Source: Planctomycetota bacterium
Lineage (GTDB): Bacteria; Planctomycetota; Phycisphaerae; Sedimentisphaerales; Anaerobacaceae
Assembly (NCBI GenBank): GCA_025459125.1
Contig: JALORE010000040.1
Location: 1 to 37,224, forward strand
DNA: 37,224 nucleotides
Direction: 5' to 3'
Shown here: positions 22,089 through 30,491 of the stretch, in pieces
Position numbering within the stretch: the stretch's first letter is position 1
How the letters are laid out: every line of letters starts with the position of its first letter
Translations under genes and position numbers: made by a program
The notes under the pieces: generated by a model
Seen by the model: the letters and a program-made list of their open reading frames with translations, nothing else
Told to the model about the DNA's origin: nothing
Database searches by the model: none

Positions 22089-23261
22089 TCACAGGAGGCC
22101 GTCAACAATGTACCGGGCACTGAGGAAAATGTCCATGCCGAGGACGGTGCTCAGGAGCGCCCAGCGCAACCCGTGCCAGCGGAGATTCCGCCAGGTCAGG
22201 ACGAAGATCACGCCCAGGACCGCGACGCCGAGCAGATAGATCTGGGCGGCGGCCACGAAAAGCCGGCCGTAGCCGTCCCCCAGACCCAGGAACACCTGGA
22301 AACACCGGGCGGCCAGCAGCAGAGTGACGATCGCCAGAGTTCCCAGCAGGACCGCCAGCGCAAGAATCCAGTGGCGGTCCGCGTGTCCGGCCGCGACCAG
22401 CCCCTGCAGCCCGATCCCGCTCCAGACGGCGCACCAGACCATCGGGATGGTCAGCCAGAGGATCGGACTGATGCCGAGCCACGCAATCTGCTCCGCGCCC
22501 AGGAACGAGCGGCTGAAGGTGAGCGCCAGACCGGCAGCGGCCACGAGCAACAGGTTCCAGCGACGCGCTATCCAGACCATCGCCAGACCGAGAACGAACG
22601 CCGCCACGGGAATGTGGTACACCCCGAACAGAACCGTGCTGCGCGGCAGCAGTGCCAGCGGCGCGAGCGCGCCGGCCAGATCGGGCAGGCGAACCGGGGC
22701 CTGGGGCGGGGCCGCAAAAAGCTGGTGTTCGGCAGACAGATAGAAGAACAGCGCGATGACCCCGAAGGGCAATAGCCACAGCAGTAAGCTCAGCCACCGG
22801 CTGCGTGTCGAAGACAGCGTTCGTGTCGCGGCGGCCGGGACAAACAGCCAGGGCACGCCCGCGGCCAGCAGACTTACGCTCGGATGGAACTTGGCCAGGC
22901 TCAGCAGGAAAGGGCTGAAACCGTACAGAAGGCCCGCCAGGAGCGAGCCGGTGAAGCCCGCCACCCAGCGCCGGCTCACCGCATAACCGCCGAGCGCGGC
23001 CCACCAGGCGTTCAGCGGCAGCAACCACTGCCAGCCTGTGAAGCCGCCGAAATGAGGCCGATAGAGGTAGACCGCGAACGCGCCATACAAGGCCGCCGCC
23101 GTCAAAACGTGAAGGAGAGCGGATTGCGGCCCCCGCGCCGAACCGGGGGTAGCATGAGGTCGGCTTGCGGATTCTCTGCGTGCCGGCTTGTCCCTCCTGG
23201 ACAACGCATCGTTATCCTCCCATCGGTGGCCTGCAGACCGACTGCGCCGGTAATCCGCCAT
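22089..23261 (-). CDS. Polytopic membrane protein of unknown function
   Basis: A 390-aa protein. The first 45 residues are hydrophilic and basic. Roughly ten hydrophobic segments follow, such as LLHVLTAAALYGAFAVYLY, WLSLLLWLLPFGVIALFFYL, IPVAAFVLGLAMVWIA, WILALAVLLGTLAIVTLLL and IYLLGVAVLGVIFVLTW. I recognise no family motif or catalytic residues. The start lies 4 nt after the purM stop, so it is very probably translated from the purF-purM transcript. That link does not by itself imply a purine role. A transporter or a membrane-anchored unknown are both possible. Confidence 0.75.
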   Translation of the reverse strand: MADYRRSRSAGHRWEDNDALSRRDKPARRESASRPHATPGSARGPQSALLHVLTAAALYGAFAVYLYRPHFGGFTGWQWLLPLNAWWAALGGYAVSRRWVAGFTGSLLAGLLYGFSPFLLSLAKFHPSVSLLAAGVPWLFVPAAATRTLSSTRSRWLSLLLWLLPFGVIALFFYLSAEHQLFAAPPQAPVRLPDLAGALAPLALLPRSTVLFGVYHIPVAAFVLGLAMVWIARRWNLLLVAAAGLALTFSRSFLGAEQIAWLGISPILWLTIPMVWCAVWSGIGLQGLVAAGHADRHWILALAVLLGTLAIVTLLLAARCFQVFLGLGDGYGRLFVAAAQIYLLGVAVLGVIFVLTWRNLRWHGLRWALLSTVLGMDIFLSARYIVDGLL

Positions 23262-23265
23262 CGCG

Positions 23266-24336
23266 TCAGTCTTTCAGCACGACCTTGCCGGTGCCGCGGG
23301 TGATGCGCCCGATATGGTAGACCCTCTCACCCGCCTGAAGCAGCAGGCGGGCCGCGGCGTCGGCGAAGTCTTCCGCCACGATGACCACGTAGCCGATGCC
23401 CATGTTGAAGACGCGAAACATCTCGTCTTCTTCCACCGGGCCGGTCTTTTGCAGGAAATTGAAGATCGTCGGCCGGGGCCAGCTTGCTTTCTTGAGCACC
23501 GCGTTGCAGTCCGGCGGCAGGACCCGCGGAATATTGCCGGGCAGCCCGTTGCCGGTGATGTGGGCCATCGCGTGGACGACCCGCTTGACCCGGTACTTGG
23601 CGATCAGCTTGAGAATCGAGCGGACATAGATCCGCGTGGGAGCCAGCAGGGCTTCGCCCAGCGTCCTGCCCTCCAACTCATCGAGAACGTCGGTCACCTT
23701 GAGCTTGGCCCGCTTGAAGCAGATGGCGCGGGCCAGCGCGTAGCCGTTGCTGTGCAGCCCGGTCGAGGCGAGGCCCAGAACGACATCGCCCGGCCGGACG
23801 CTCTTGCCGGTGATGATCCGATCCTTCTCGACGACCCCGACGGCAAAGCCGGCCATGTCGAAATCGCCCCTGCGATACGTATCGGGCATCTCCGCCGTCT
23901 CGCCGCCCAACAGAGCACAGTCCGCCTGGCGGCAACCCGCAGCCACCCCCTTGACCATCTGCGCGACGAGCGCCGGCTCCAGCTTGTGCAGGGCCACGTA
24001 GTCCAGGAAGAACAACGGCTCGGCGCCCATGACCAGCATGTCGTTGACGCTCATCGCGACCAGGTCGATGCCCACCGTGTCGAAGCACTTGGCCTTGGCA
24101 GCCACCTGGACCTTGCTGCCTACGCCGTCGGTGCAGGCGACCAGGACCGGGTTGCGGTAGTTCTTCTTGAAGAGCTTCTCGTCGTAGTCCAAGCGGAACA
24201 GCCCCGCGAATCCCCAGGGCACATCGATGACGCGTGGCCCGTACGTGCTGGTCAGATGGGAATGAATCTGATCGACCATGACATCGTTGGCTTCAATGTC
24301 CACGCCAGACTGGGCATACGTGATGGGTCTACTCAT
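23266..24336 (-). CDS. purM: Phosphoribosylformylglycinamidine cyclo-ligase
   Basis: A 356-aa AIR synthetase, the fifth step of de novo purine synthesis: it closes the imidazole ring of FGAM with ATP to give AIR. Visible landmarks are the N-terminal ITYAQSGVDIEAND, the ATP-site VACTDGVGSKV, DMLVMGAEPLFFLDY, ALLGGETAEMPD, STGLHSNGYALAR and the HITGNGLPGNIPR segment. Length is normal. I chose ATG at 24336, which begins MSRPITYAQ and overlaps the purF stop by 8 nt, indicating translational coupling. The in-frame start seven codons earlier lies within purF. A membrane-protein gene follows after 4 nt. Confidence 0.96.
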   Translation of the reverse strand: MSRPITYAQSGVDIEANDVMVDQIHSHLTSTYGPRVIDVPWGFAGLFRLDYDEKLFKKNYRNPVLVACTDGVGSKVQVAAKAKCFDTVGIDLVAMSVNDMLVMGAEPLFFLDYVALHKLEPALVAQMVKGVAAGCRQADCALLGGETAEMPDTYRRGDFDMAGFAVGVVEKDRIITGKSVRPGDVVLGLASTGLHSNGYALARAICFKRAKLKVTDVLDELEGRTLGEALLAPTRIYVRSILKLIAKYRVKRVVHAMAHITGNGLPGNIPRVLPPDCNAVLKKASWPRPTIFNFLQKTGPVEEDEMFRVFNMGIGYVVIVAEDFADAAARLLLQAGERVYHIGRITRGTGKVVLKD

Positions 24337-25813
24337 GGGCGGTGGTGAATCCCTCAAACATGTACAGTTGGTAGCGCTCGATGCAGAACTTGTTCACCGT
24401 GACATCCACGGGGATCGGGTACTTGCCGGCCCAGCAGGCCGCGCAGTAATGGTCCTTCGGCAGCGCCGCACAGGAAAGCATCCCCTCCAGGGAGAGGTAA
24501 CCGACGCTGTCCACCTCGAGAAACTCCTTGATCTGCGCCAGCGTGCGGTTGTTGGCCAGGAGCTCTTCCTTGGTCGGGAAGTCCACGCCGTAGTAGCACG
24601 GGAAACGAATCGGCGGGCAGCTCACCCGCATGTGAATCTCCCGGGCGCCCGCCTCGCGCAGGGCCCGGATCTTGCCCCGGGTGGTGGTGCCGCGGACGAT
24701 GGAATCGTCCACCACCACGATGCGCTTGTCCTTGACAACCTCTTTGATGATCGCCAGCTTGAGGGTGACTTCGAGCTCGCGGAGCTTCTGGTCCGGCGAG
24801 ATGAACGTCCGGCCGATATAGTGGCTGCGGACCATGCCCATGTCAAAGGGGATGCCGGCCTGCTGCGCATAGCCGAGAGCCGCGGAGGTCCCCGAGTCGG
24901 GAATGGGAATGACCACGTCGGCCACCGCCGGCTGCTCCCGGGCCAACTGACGGCCCAGCTTCTTGCGAAACTCGTGCACGTTCTCGCCGAAGATGCGGGA
25001 GTTCTGCTTGGAGAAGTACACGTGCTCGAAGATGCAGTGGGCCGGGGTGATGCTCCCGCGCTTCACGAAGAACCGGCTGTGCAAGCCGTTGCGGTCCAGA
25101 CGCACGATCTCGCCCGGCTCGACCTCACGGAGGAATGTGGCCCCGATCGCATCGATGGCGCAGCTCTCGCTGGCAACCACGTAATACCCCTCGGCGGTCC
25201 GGCCGAGGCACAGCGGGTGAATCCCGTACGGATCGCGGGCCGCCTCGATGTGGTCGGAAAACAGGAAGAGCAGCGAGAAGGCGCCCTGAAGGTGGTTCAG
25301 GACGTGCCCCAGCGGGTCGGGTTTGCTCTGGTGCGTCGGCTTGGCCAGCAGATGAACGATGATCTCGGTGTCGCAACTGGACTTGAAGATGCTGCCGTAG
25401 GCTTCGTACTCGTCCCGCAACAACTGGGCATTGATCAGATTGCCGTTATGGGCGACCGCCACCTGCCCGCGGGAGTACTCGGCCAGCAGCGGTTGACTGT
25501 TCTCCACGGTGGAGGAGCCCGTCGTGGAATACCGGACGTGGCCGATGGCGATGGGATTCCTCAGCCTCTCGAGCGTATCCGTACCGCTGCGAAAGACCCG
25601 CATGACGGTGCCCATGTTCTTGTAGCATTGGATACCCTCGCCGTCGCTGGAGGCGATCCCCGCCGACTCCTGCCCGCGATGCTGGAGCGCGTGCAGACCG
25701 AAATAGGTCTTCTGCACCGCGTCGGGATCACCAAAGATCCCGAACAAGCCGCACTCTTCCTTCTTCTCGGGGAAGACCTCATTCCCGACACTATCCCAAA
25801 CCGGTTCAGGCAT
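24329..25813 (-). CDS. purF: Amidophosphoribosyltransferase
   Basis: A 494-aa enzyme of the first committed purine step: PRPP plus glutamine gives phosphoribosylamine. The N-terminal Ntn glutaminase domain has its catalytic Cys at residue 21 (EECGLFGIFGD), so a short propeptide would be removed to expose it. HALQHRGQESAGIAS and the GHVRYSTTGSS segment are typical. The C-terminal phosphoribosyltransferase domain has the PRPP loop VVVDDSIVRGTT. Cysteines near the end (MLSCAALP and HYCAACWAGKYP) fit the 4Fe-4S form found in Bacillus-type PurF. The gene leads a purF-purM-membrane-protein operon, with a promoter at 25882-25910. Confidence 0.97.
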   Translation of the reverse strand: MPEPVWDSVGNEVFPEKKEECGLFGIFGDPDAVQKTYFGLHALQHRGQESAGIASSDGEGIQCYKNMGTVMRVFRSGTDTLERLRNPIAIGHVRYSTTGSSTVENSQPLLAEYSRGQVAVAHNGNLINAQLLRDEYEAYGSIFKSSCDTEIIVHLLAKPTHQSKPDPLGHVLNHLQGAFSLLFLFSDHIEAARDPYGIHPLCLGRTAEGYYVVASESCAIDAIGATFLREVEPGEIVRLDRNGLHSRFFVKRGSITPAHCIFEHVYFSKQNSRIFGENVHEFRKKLGRQLAREQPAVADVVIPIPDSGTSAALGYAQQAGIPFDMGMVRSHYIGRTFISPDQKLRELEVTLKLAIIKEVVKDKRIVVVDDSIVRGTTTRGKIRALREAGAREIHMRVSCPPIRFPCYYGVDFPTKEELLANNRTLAQIKEFLEVDSVGYLSLEGMLSCAALPKDHYCAACWAGKYPIPVDVTVNKFCIERYQLYMFEGFTTAHE

Positions 25814-25881
25814 GGTTTTTCACCGACCGCCAACTGAAAGACTGTTTCGAGAAACAAACGCCCTCCTCCCACCGACGCCAC

Positions 25882-25910
25882 AGTGTAGCGGCTCTGCCGG
25901 CAGAAGTCAA
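25882..25910 (-). promoter_or_regulatory. Sigma70-type promoter of the purF operon
   Basis: On the minus strand TTGACT (25910-25905) is followed after 17 nt by TACACT (25887-25882). Transcription would start about 60 nt before the purF ATG. I saw no purine-riboswitch-like fold in this short leader. Confidence 0.55.
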
Positions 25911-26089
25911 TGACACAACCCCCCGGCGCAGGGTAAACGCAAAGTCAGCCGGCACCATCTGGGTGGTGCTGCGACGGCAACACAGGCTTTGCGCGGCTCC
26001 TTATCGCCTGATCTGCAAAGGGCTTCCAGTTTATTCGCCACCTTGTTACTACCGTCCGTGCGGCCCTTTGTTCGAAGTTCGCGGTGGAC

Positions 26090-26731
26090 TTAGCAGCTGC
26101 CCCCATTGCGACCCAGAAGCTCTTCGAGCAGGGGTTTGAGCCGGCGCATGGCGTTGCCGCGATGAGAAACGGCGTTCTTCTCCTGGTCGCCGAGTTGGGC
26201 AACCGTACGGCCCAATTGCGGCACGAAGAAGACCGGATCGTATCCGAACCCGCCGGTGCCGGCGGGCTCCGTCGCAATCACACCTTCCACCGTGCCCTGG
26301 GCCTCAATCAGAACGCGCTGCGGATCGGCCAGGCACAGGTGGCAAACGAACCGGGCCGTACGCTTCTGGCGCGGTACCCCGTCCAGCAGGGAAAGGAGCT
26401 TCTCAATATTCCGCCGGTCGATAACGTGACGATCGGCCCCGGCGGCCCTTTCGCCCGAAAACCGCGCCGAATTGACACCCGGCGCCCCGCCCAGGGCGTC
26501 CACCACCAACCCCGAGTCATCCGCCAGCGTCCAGAGCCCGGTCGCCTGCGCGTACCCCAGCGCCTTCTTGCGGGCGTTCTCGGCAAAAGTCGCTCCATCC
26601 TCTTTCACCTCCCCCACGCCCGGGAAGTCCGCCAGGCTCTTCCACTCGACCTGATCCCCCAGCAGCGCCCGCAACTCGCGCACCTTCCCCGGATTCGTCG
26701 TTGCCACCAGAATTGCTCGTGCGTTGCTCAT
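26090..26731 (-). CDS. rdgB: RdgB/HAM1 non-canonical purine NTP pyrophosphatase
   Basis: A 213-aa cytoplasmic house-cleaning enzyme that hydrolyses dITP, XTP and ITP to monophosphates and so keeps deaminated purines out of DNA. Family motifs are complete: ATTNPGKVREL (residues 10-20), DGATFAENARKKA, LADDSGLVVDALGGAPGVNS (Asp71-Asp72, metal site), TGGFGYDPVFFVP and SHRGNAMRRL. Length is normal. Its ATG lies 3 nt after the stop of the DNA methyltransferase gene, so the two are an operon and likely translationally coupled. Confidence 0.95.
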   Translation of the reverse strand: MSNARAILVATTNPGKVRELRALLGDQVEWKSLADFPGVGEVKEDGATFAENARKKALGYAQATGLWTLADDSGLVVDALGGAPGVNSARFSGERAAGADRHVIDRRNIEKLLSLLDGVPRQKRTARFVCHLCLADPQRVLIEAQGTVEGVIATEPAGTGGFGYDPVFFVPQLGRTVAQLGDQEKNAVSHRGNAMRRLKPLLEELLGRNGGSC

Positions 26732-26734
26732 GCG

Positions 26735-27724
26735 TTAGTCCTTGGCGCGAAAACGTCGGGGGCGGCGGGCTGCCCCGGTCTCCAGGCGGATGCGGGACCC
26801 AAATTGCATCTTTCTCGGGTCGGCTTGCTTGTCGAACGACACCGGGTCTTTGAAGACATACGGAAGCCGGCTCAGCCTGCGGCCCAGATCCACGGGAGGC
26901 CGCTCCTGCTCCGTAAACGCAAAGCGAGCCTCCGGAAGACTGTCCCCGTCCAAGCCCAGCTTCCGGCGAATGACCGGGAGGAACTCCGGATTGACCTCGT
27001 AACCGACAGAATTCCGGTCCAGGTTTCGGGCGGCCAGGCACGTGGTCCCGCTGCCCAGGAACGGATCGAGGACTTCGTCACCCACGAAACTGAACATCCG
27101 GATCAACCGACGCGGGATTTCCTCCGGAAACATCGCCAGATGGTCCTCCTGTTTCTCGCCCGGGATACTCCAGTGGCCGGCGAAGAACTGGTTCCACTCC
27201 GCGGTGGTCAGGCGGGACTGCTCCTTGATCTCCCGGCTCACGGCGGGAGCAGTGCCGTGCTTCTTGAACACCAGGATGAACTCGTAATCCAGCTTGAGGA
27301 TGCCGTTGCGCGGGTACGGGAACGAGCCCATGATCGTCGCGCCGCCGGTCGTGTTGCAGGTGGTGACCTTCTGCCAGATCACCGCGCCCATGTAGTCGAA
27401 GCCGATCGTCTCGCAGAACCTGGTGATCTCCGTGCGGATGGGGATCACTTTGTACCGCCCGTAATAGACGGAGCGGGCAAACTGGTCGCCGATGTTCACA
27501 CACAACCGGCAACCCCCGGCCAAAGCTCGGTAGCACTCCGACCAGACAAGATTCAGGTTGTTGATGTAGGTCTCGTAGCTGTCGTCGAACCCGATCTGCC
27601 GACCGTTGCCGTAGTCCTTCAGTTGCCAATAGGGCGGGGAGGTGAGGACCAGGTGCACCGATTCGTCCGGCACCTCCGCCATGCACCTGGAATCGCCTGT
27701 GATGATCCTGTGATGCGTCTGCAC
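26735..27724 (-). CDS. Orphan DNA methyltransferase, beta class (N4-cytosine or N6-adenine)
   Basis: A 329-aa amino-methyltransferase. The catalytic TSPPYW motif (residues 28-33) comes before the S-adenosylmethionine-binding motif DPFLGSGTTCLAARNLDR (from residue 220). This motif IV-then-I order defines the beta class. The middle region holds the target-recognition segment, including GFDYMGAVIWQKV and FVFKKHG-type sequences. TSPPYW leans slightly towards N4-cytosine, but either base is possible. No restriction endonuclease gene is adjacent, so it looks like an orphan. It lies 3 nt upstream of rdgB and has its own strong promoter (27763-27792). Confidence 0.9.
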   Translation of the reverse strand: MQTHHRIITGDSRCMAEVPDESVHLVLTSPPYWQLKDYGNGRQIGFDDSYETYINNLNLVWSECYRALAGGCRLCVNIGDQFARSVYYGRYKVIPIRTEITRFCETIGFDYMGAVIWQKVTTCNTTGGATIMGSFPYPRNGILKLDYEFILVFKKHGTAPAVSREIKEQSRLTTAEWNQFFAGHWSIPGEKQEDHLAMFPEEIPRRLIRMFSFVGDEVLDPFLGSGTTCLAARNLDRNSVGYEVNPEFLPVIRRKLGLDGDSLPEARFAFTEQERPPVDLGRRLSRLPYVFKDPVSFDKQADPRKMQFGSRIRLETGAARRPRRFRAKD

Positions 27725-27762
27725 TGTGTTTATCCCAGCAAACCAGTGTTCGGAGCGACCGG

Positions 27763-27792
27763 CTTATACCCTGTGACACGAGCTTCTGTCAA
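27763..27792 (-). promoter_or_regulatory. Sigma70-type promoter of the methyltransferase-rdgB operon
   Basis: On the minus strand a perfect TTGACA (27792-27787) is followed after 18 nt by TATAAG (27768-27763). It sits in the short gap just after the sulfatase stop and about 30 nt ahead of the methyltransferase ATG. Confidence 0.65.
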
Positions 27793-27799
27793 GGCGAGG

Positions 27800-29539
27800 T
27801 CAAGTCCGGCGTGCCGTAGCGTAAAACGCGCCGCAGAGCTCGGTGCCGGAGGCGTCGTAGAACCACGTTTGCAGTTGGGCCGGGCCGGCTTTCAGAGGAA
27901 CGGTGAAGACGACCGCCTTGTCACCCGGAGCCACAGGCTTCGACCGATCGAAAACGCCGATCTTCAGACGCGCCTTGGCGATGGGCAGGGCCTTGCCTGT
28001 GCCAGTGGGATGGGTCGCCGGTGCATCCAATGCGGCGTTGGCCTCGAGCGGCCAGCGGGTGAGCGCGAATTCATATTCCCCATCCCGCTCGACCAGGAGG
28101 TTCCAGTATGAGTTGATTTTCTGTTGCAGGTGGCCGAAGTTGTCGGCGTAGACCATGTACCAGTCGGCGCAGGTGAGGCGCACCGGATTCTCCTGCTCCG
28201 AACCGATATGAACGCGGGAGGGTTCCTTCGCGATCGGCTCGACCTGGGCCCACCACTGCTCATAGTGATCCCGCATGGCCTGAACGATGTCCGGATGCCG
28301 GTCGGCGACGTCGGTCTTCTGGCCGGGATCGGTAGCGATATCATACAGCTCGCGGCCCTTGACCAGCCGCCATTTCTTCCACATCACCGTGGCGTTCCAC
28401 TTCGGGATCTCGAGATGGTACTGCACGACGATCATGCGGTCGCGCAGCGAGGCCTGAGAGCCGCGGAGCAGACCCGCCAGGCTGGTGCCGTCGAAGCGTG
28501 CTCCGGACGGGGCCCTGAGGCCGCACAGGTCGATCAGGGTCGGCAGCAGATCCTGGCAGGTCGTCAGCTCGTCGATGTCACCGGGCCGGCGCAGCCTGCC
28601 GCCGGGCCAGCGGATAAAGCACGGCACGCGGTGGCCGCCGTCGTAAAGGGAGGTCTTGCCGTCGCGCATCCCGGCGTTGAAGGTTTTGACCCCCGCGGTG
28701 CCGCCGTTATCCGTCATGAAAACCAAGATCGTGTTCTCGGCCAGCCCCGTTTCGTCGAGCATGGCCAGGAACTTGCCCAGGTTCTCATCCAGGTTGGCGA
28801 TCATGCCGAAGAAGTTGGCGGGTACACCGGGCTTCTGGTAAGGCTCCGCATACTTGGGCGCGACGAACGCCGGCCCATGCGGAGCGTTGGTCGGCAGGTA
28901 GCAGAAGAAAGGCTCGCCCCGGACCGCACACGCTTTCATCCACGTGGTCGCTTCCCGGAACCAGACATCGGTGCAATAGCCCTCGTACTTCTCGAGCTTG
29001 CCATTGTGGGAATAGGTATCGTCGAAGTAGTCATTGCCCCAGATGTCGGCCGCCGAGCCGATGCCCCAGGACTTGTGATGCACGACCTCCTGGAAGCCGC
29101 GGTTCTGCGGCAGATAGGGGAAGCTATCCCCGAGATGCCACTTGCCGAAGAGGCCCGTGCGATAGCCGCCGGCGGCGAAGAGGTTGCCCATGGTCGGGAC
29201 ATCCGTCCGCAGCATGGTCAGCCCGCCGCAGACGTGCCGGGCCCTGTTCCGCAGGGCATCCAGACCCGTCAGGAGCTGGCCCCGTGTCGGCGTGCACATG
29301 GGCGCCACGTGAAAGTCGGTCAACCGGATGCTCTCCTCGTGCAGACGATCCATGTTCGCCGTGCGCAGCACCGGGTTGCCGTGGCACGAGAAATCCCCAT
29401 AACCCTGGTCATCCGTCAGAATGAGAATCACGTTGGGACGAGTGGTCTGGGCCTCAGCGTTTCCGGCCCGCCCACGGGCGACCGCCGCCAGCCCCAGAAT
29501 CCCCAGCCCCACGCGTCTCAAGAACGTACGTCGATTCAC
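27800..29539 (-). CDS. Tat-exported arylsulfatase (formylglycine type)
   Basis: A 579-aa alkaline-phosphatase-fold sulfatase. It begins with a twin-arginine signal (NRRTFLRR, then VGLGILGLAAVA). The metal site TDDQGYGDFSCHG lies at about 42-52. The sulfatase signature CTPTRGQLLTG has Cys82, which must be oxidised to formylglycine. GLFGKWHLGD and FMTDNGG follow. After about residue 415 comes a C-terminal region with DWYMVYADNFGHLQQKINSY typical of planctomycete members. The likely substrate is a sulfated polysaccharide or ester. I prefer GTG 29539 as start: GAGGAG lies about 8 nt upstream and a GATAAT -10-like sequence lies near 29590. Longer ATG-started forms (29578, 29686) would bury the Tat motif. 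No formylglycine-generating enzyme is in the window. Confidence 0.93.
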   Translation of the reverse strand: MNRRTFLRRVGLGILGLAAVARGRAGNAEAQTTRPNVILILTDDQGYGDFSCHGNPVLRTANMDRLHEESIRLTDFHVAPMCTPTRGQLLTGLDALRNRARHVCGGLTMLRTDVPTMGNLFAAGGYRTGLFGKWHLGDSFPYLPQNRGFQEVVHHKSWGIGSAADIWGNDYFDDTYSHNGKLEKYEGYCTDVWFREATTWMKACAVRGEPFFCYLPTNAPHGPAFVAPKYAEPYQKPGVPANFFGMIANLDENLGKFLAMLDETGLAENTILVFMTDNGGTAGVKTFNAGMRDGKTSLYDGGHRVPCFIRWPGGRLRRPGDIDELTTCQDLLPTLIDLCGLRAPSGARFDGTSLAGLLRGSQASLRDRMIVVQYHLEIPKWNATVMWKKWRLVKGRELYDIATDPGQKTDVADRHPDIVQAMRDHYEQWWAQVEPIAKEPSRVHIGSEQENPVRLTCADWYMVYADNFGHLQQKINSYWNLLVERDGEYEFALTRWPLEANAALDAPATHPTGTGKALPIAKARLKIGVFDRSKPVAPGDKAVVFTVPLKAGPAQLQTWFYDASGTELCGAFYATARRT

Positions 29540-29703
29540 AGCCGGTCTCCTCACAAGCAGGGTCCAATGACGCGACATCACGCCAGCATTATCCCAGGAA
29601 CACGCGCGAAGAGCCAGCCTTTCCACCCGCTTTCCCCGTCGGGTGGCGTGGTCAGGCGTGCAGGGTACGGTGCTGACTGTGGGCACAGCAACGCGGCCTT
29701 CGT

Positions 29704-30312
29704 CTACCGGCGCCGCCGGACCGGCAGCGCACAGTGACCGCTGAACTCCGTCATCGGCTGGGCGGCGTTCCAGCTATAGGCGACGGGCCGGTGGTCCGCT
29801 TCCTCGCCGAAGACCTCGAAGCCGCTTTGCGGCGCGGCGCCGGCCCGCAGCTCGTACGAGACCACCGGGAGCAGGCTACGTGGATTCGTCCAGTAGAGGC
29901 CGGACTCGCGCCGGAGCGCGACCAGGGGGAGCACCCATTCGCAGGTGATCTGCCGGTGGCGTGAGACCGATTTGTCCGCCGGCAACTCGATGTTGTAGGC
30001 GCCCGCGCCGACCTCCTGGAAGCCCAGCTTCCGGCCCTGGAGCGCCGCTGTCTCCAATCGGGCCTGGGTACAGGGCAGTGTCACAGGCATCAGCACCGCG
30101 CCGGCCGGCCGCTTTCGCAGGGTCAGAACCGAGGTGACCCGAATCCGGTCCGGGGCCATTACGCACCAGTAGTCTTTCTGCTCGGCGACAAAATCGCCGG
30201 CACGCTTCGGCCGGCAGACCCCCGCCGCCTGGTCCCCGGGATGACATCCGGTCAGCAAGGTCATCGTCGTGACCGCGCCGACACCGATGGTGCGGAACCA
30301 CCTTGTCCCCAT
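29704..30312 (-). CDS. Lipoprotein with a domain shared with the neighbouring sigma-operon protein
   Basis: A 202-aa lipoprotein with lipobox LLTGC (Cys23). From about residue 41 to the end it aligns with residues 416-575 of the membrane protein encoded at 30492-32219. Shared features are FV.(E/T)Q.D.W, LTL.K.P.G, MP..LP, GAG.Y...LP.DK, ITC.W.L, SL.PVV.Y.L and SG....; the sequence ends in an FG/SG.C.L segment. I recognise no named family. ATG 30312 has AGGAGGT upstream. The long open frame that continues upstream to 31179 is antisense-like and not part of this protein. A terminator (30441) and a promoter (30363) separate it from the upstream gene, so it can be expressed on its own. Confidence 0.82.
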   Translation of the reverse strand: MGTRWFRTIGVGAVTTMTLLTGCHPGDQAAGVCRPKRAGDFVAEQKDYWCVMAPDRIRVTSVLTLRKRPAGAVLMPVTLPCTQARLETAALQGRKLGFQEVGAGAYNIELPADKSVSRHRQITCEWVLPLVALRRESGLYWTNPRSLLPVVSYELRAGAAPQSGFEVFGEEADHRPVAYSWNAAQPMTEFSGHCALPVRRRR

Positions 30313-30362
30313 TGCTCTACCTCCTGAACCATGCTCGGTCTTATGGTCGCTTATCGCCCACA

Positions 30363-30390
30363 ATTGTCCGGGGGATTGCCCAGTTGTCAA
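30363..30390 (-). promoter_or_regulatory. Sigma70-type promoter of the lipoprotein gene
   Basis: On the minus strand TTGACA (30390-30385) is followed after 16 nt by GACAAT (30368-30363). It lies just after the intrinsic terminator and about 45 nt ahead of the ATG at 30312. Confidence 0.55.
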
Positions 30391-30440
30391 GGAAAGTTCC
30401 TGGTGTTTTCGCCCGGCGCTCCGAGATGAGCCGGCGCAAG

Positions 30441-30468
30441 AAAAAAGGCCGGGTGGCTGGGCCCGGCC
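30441..30468 (-). terminator. Intrinsic terminator after the sigma-factor operon
   Basis: On the minus strand GGCCGGG (30468-30462) pairs with CCCGGCC (30453-30447) around an 8-nt loop, followed by six Ts (30446-30441). It lies 24 nt past the stop at 30492. Confidence 0.8.
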
Positions 30469-30491
30469 GTGGGTCGATGTGGGGAGCGCAC

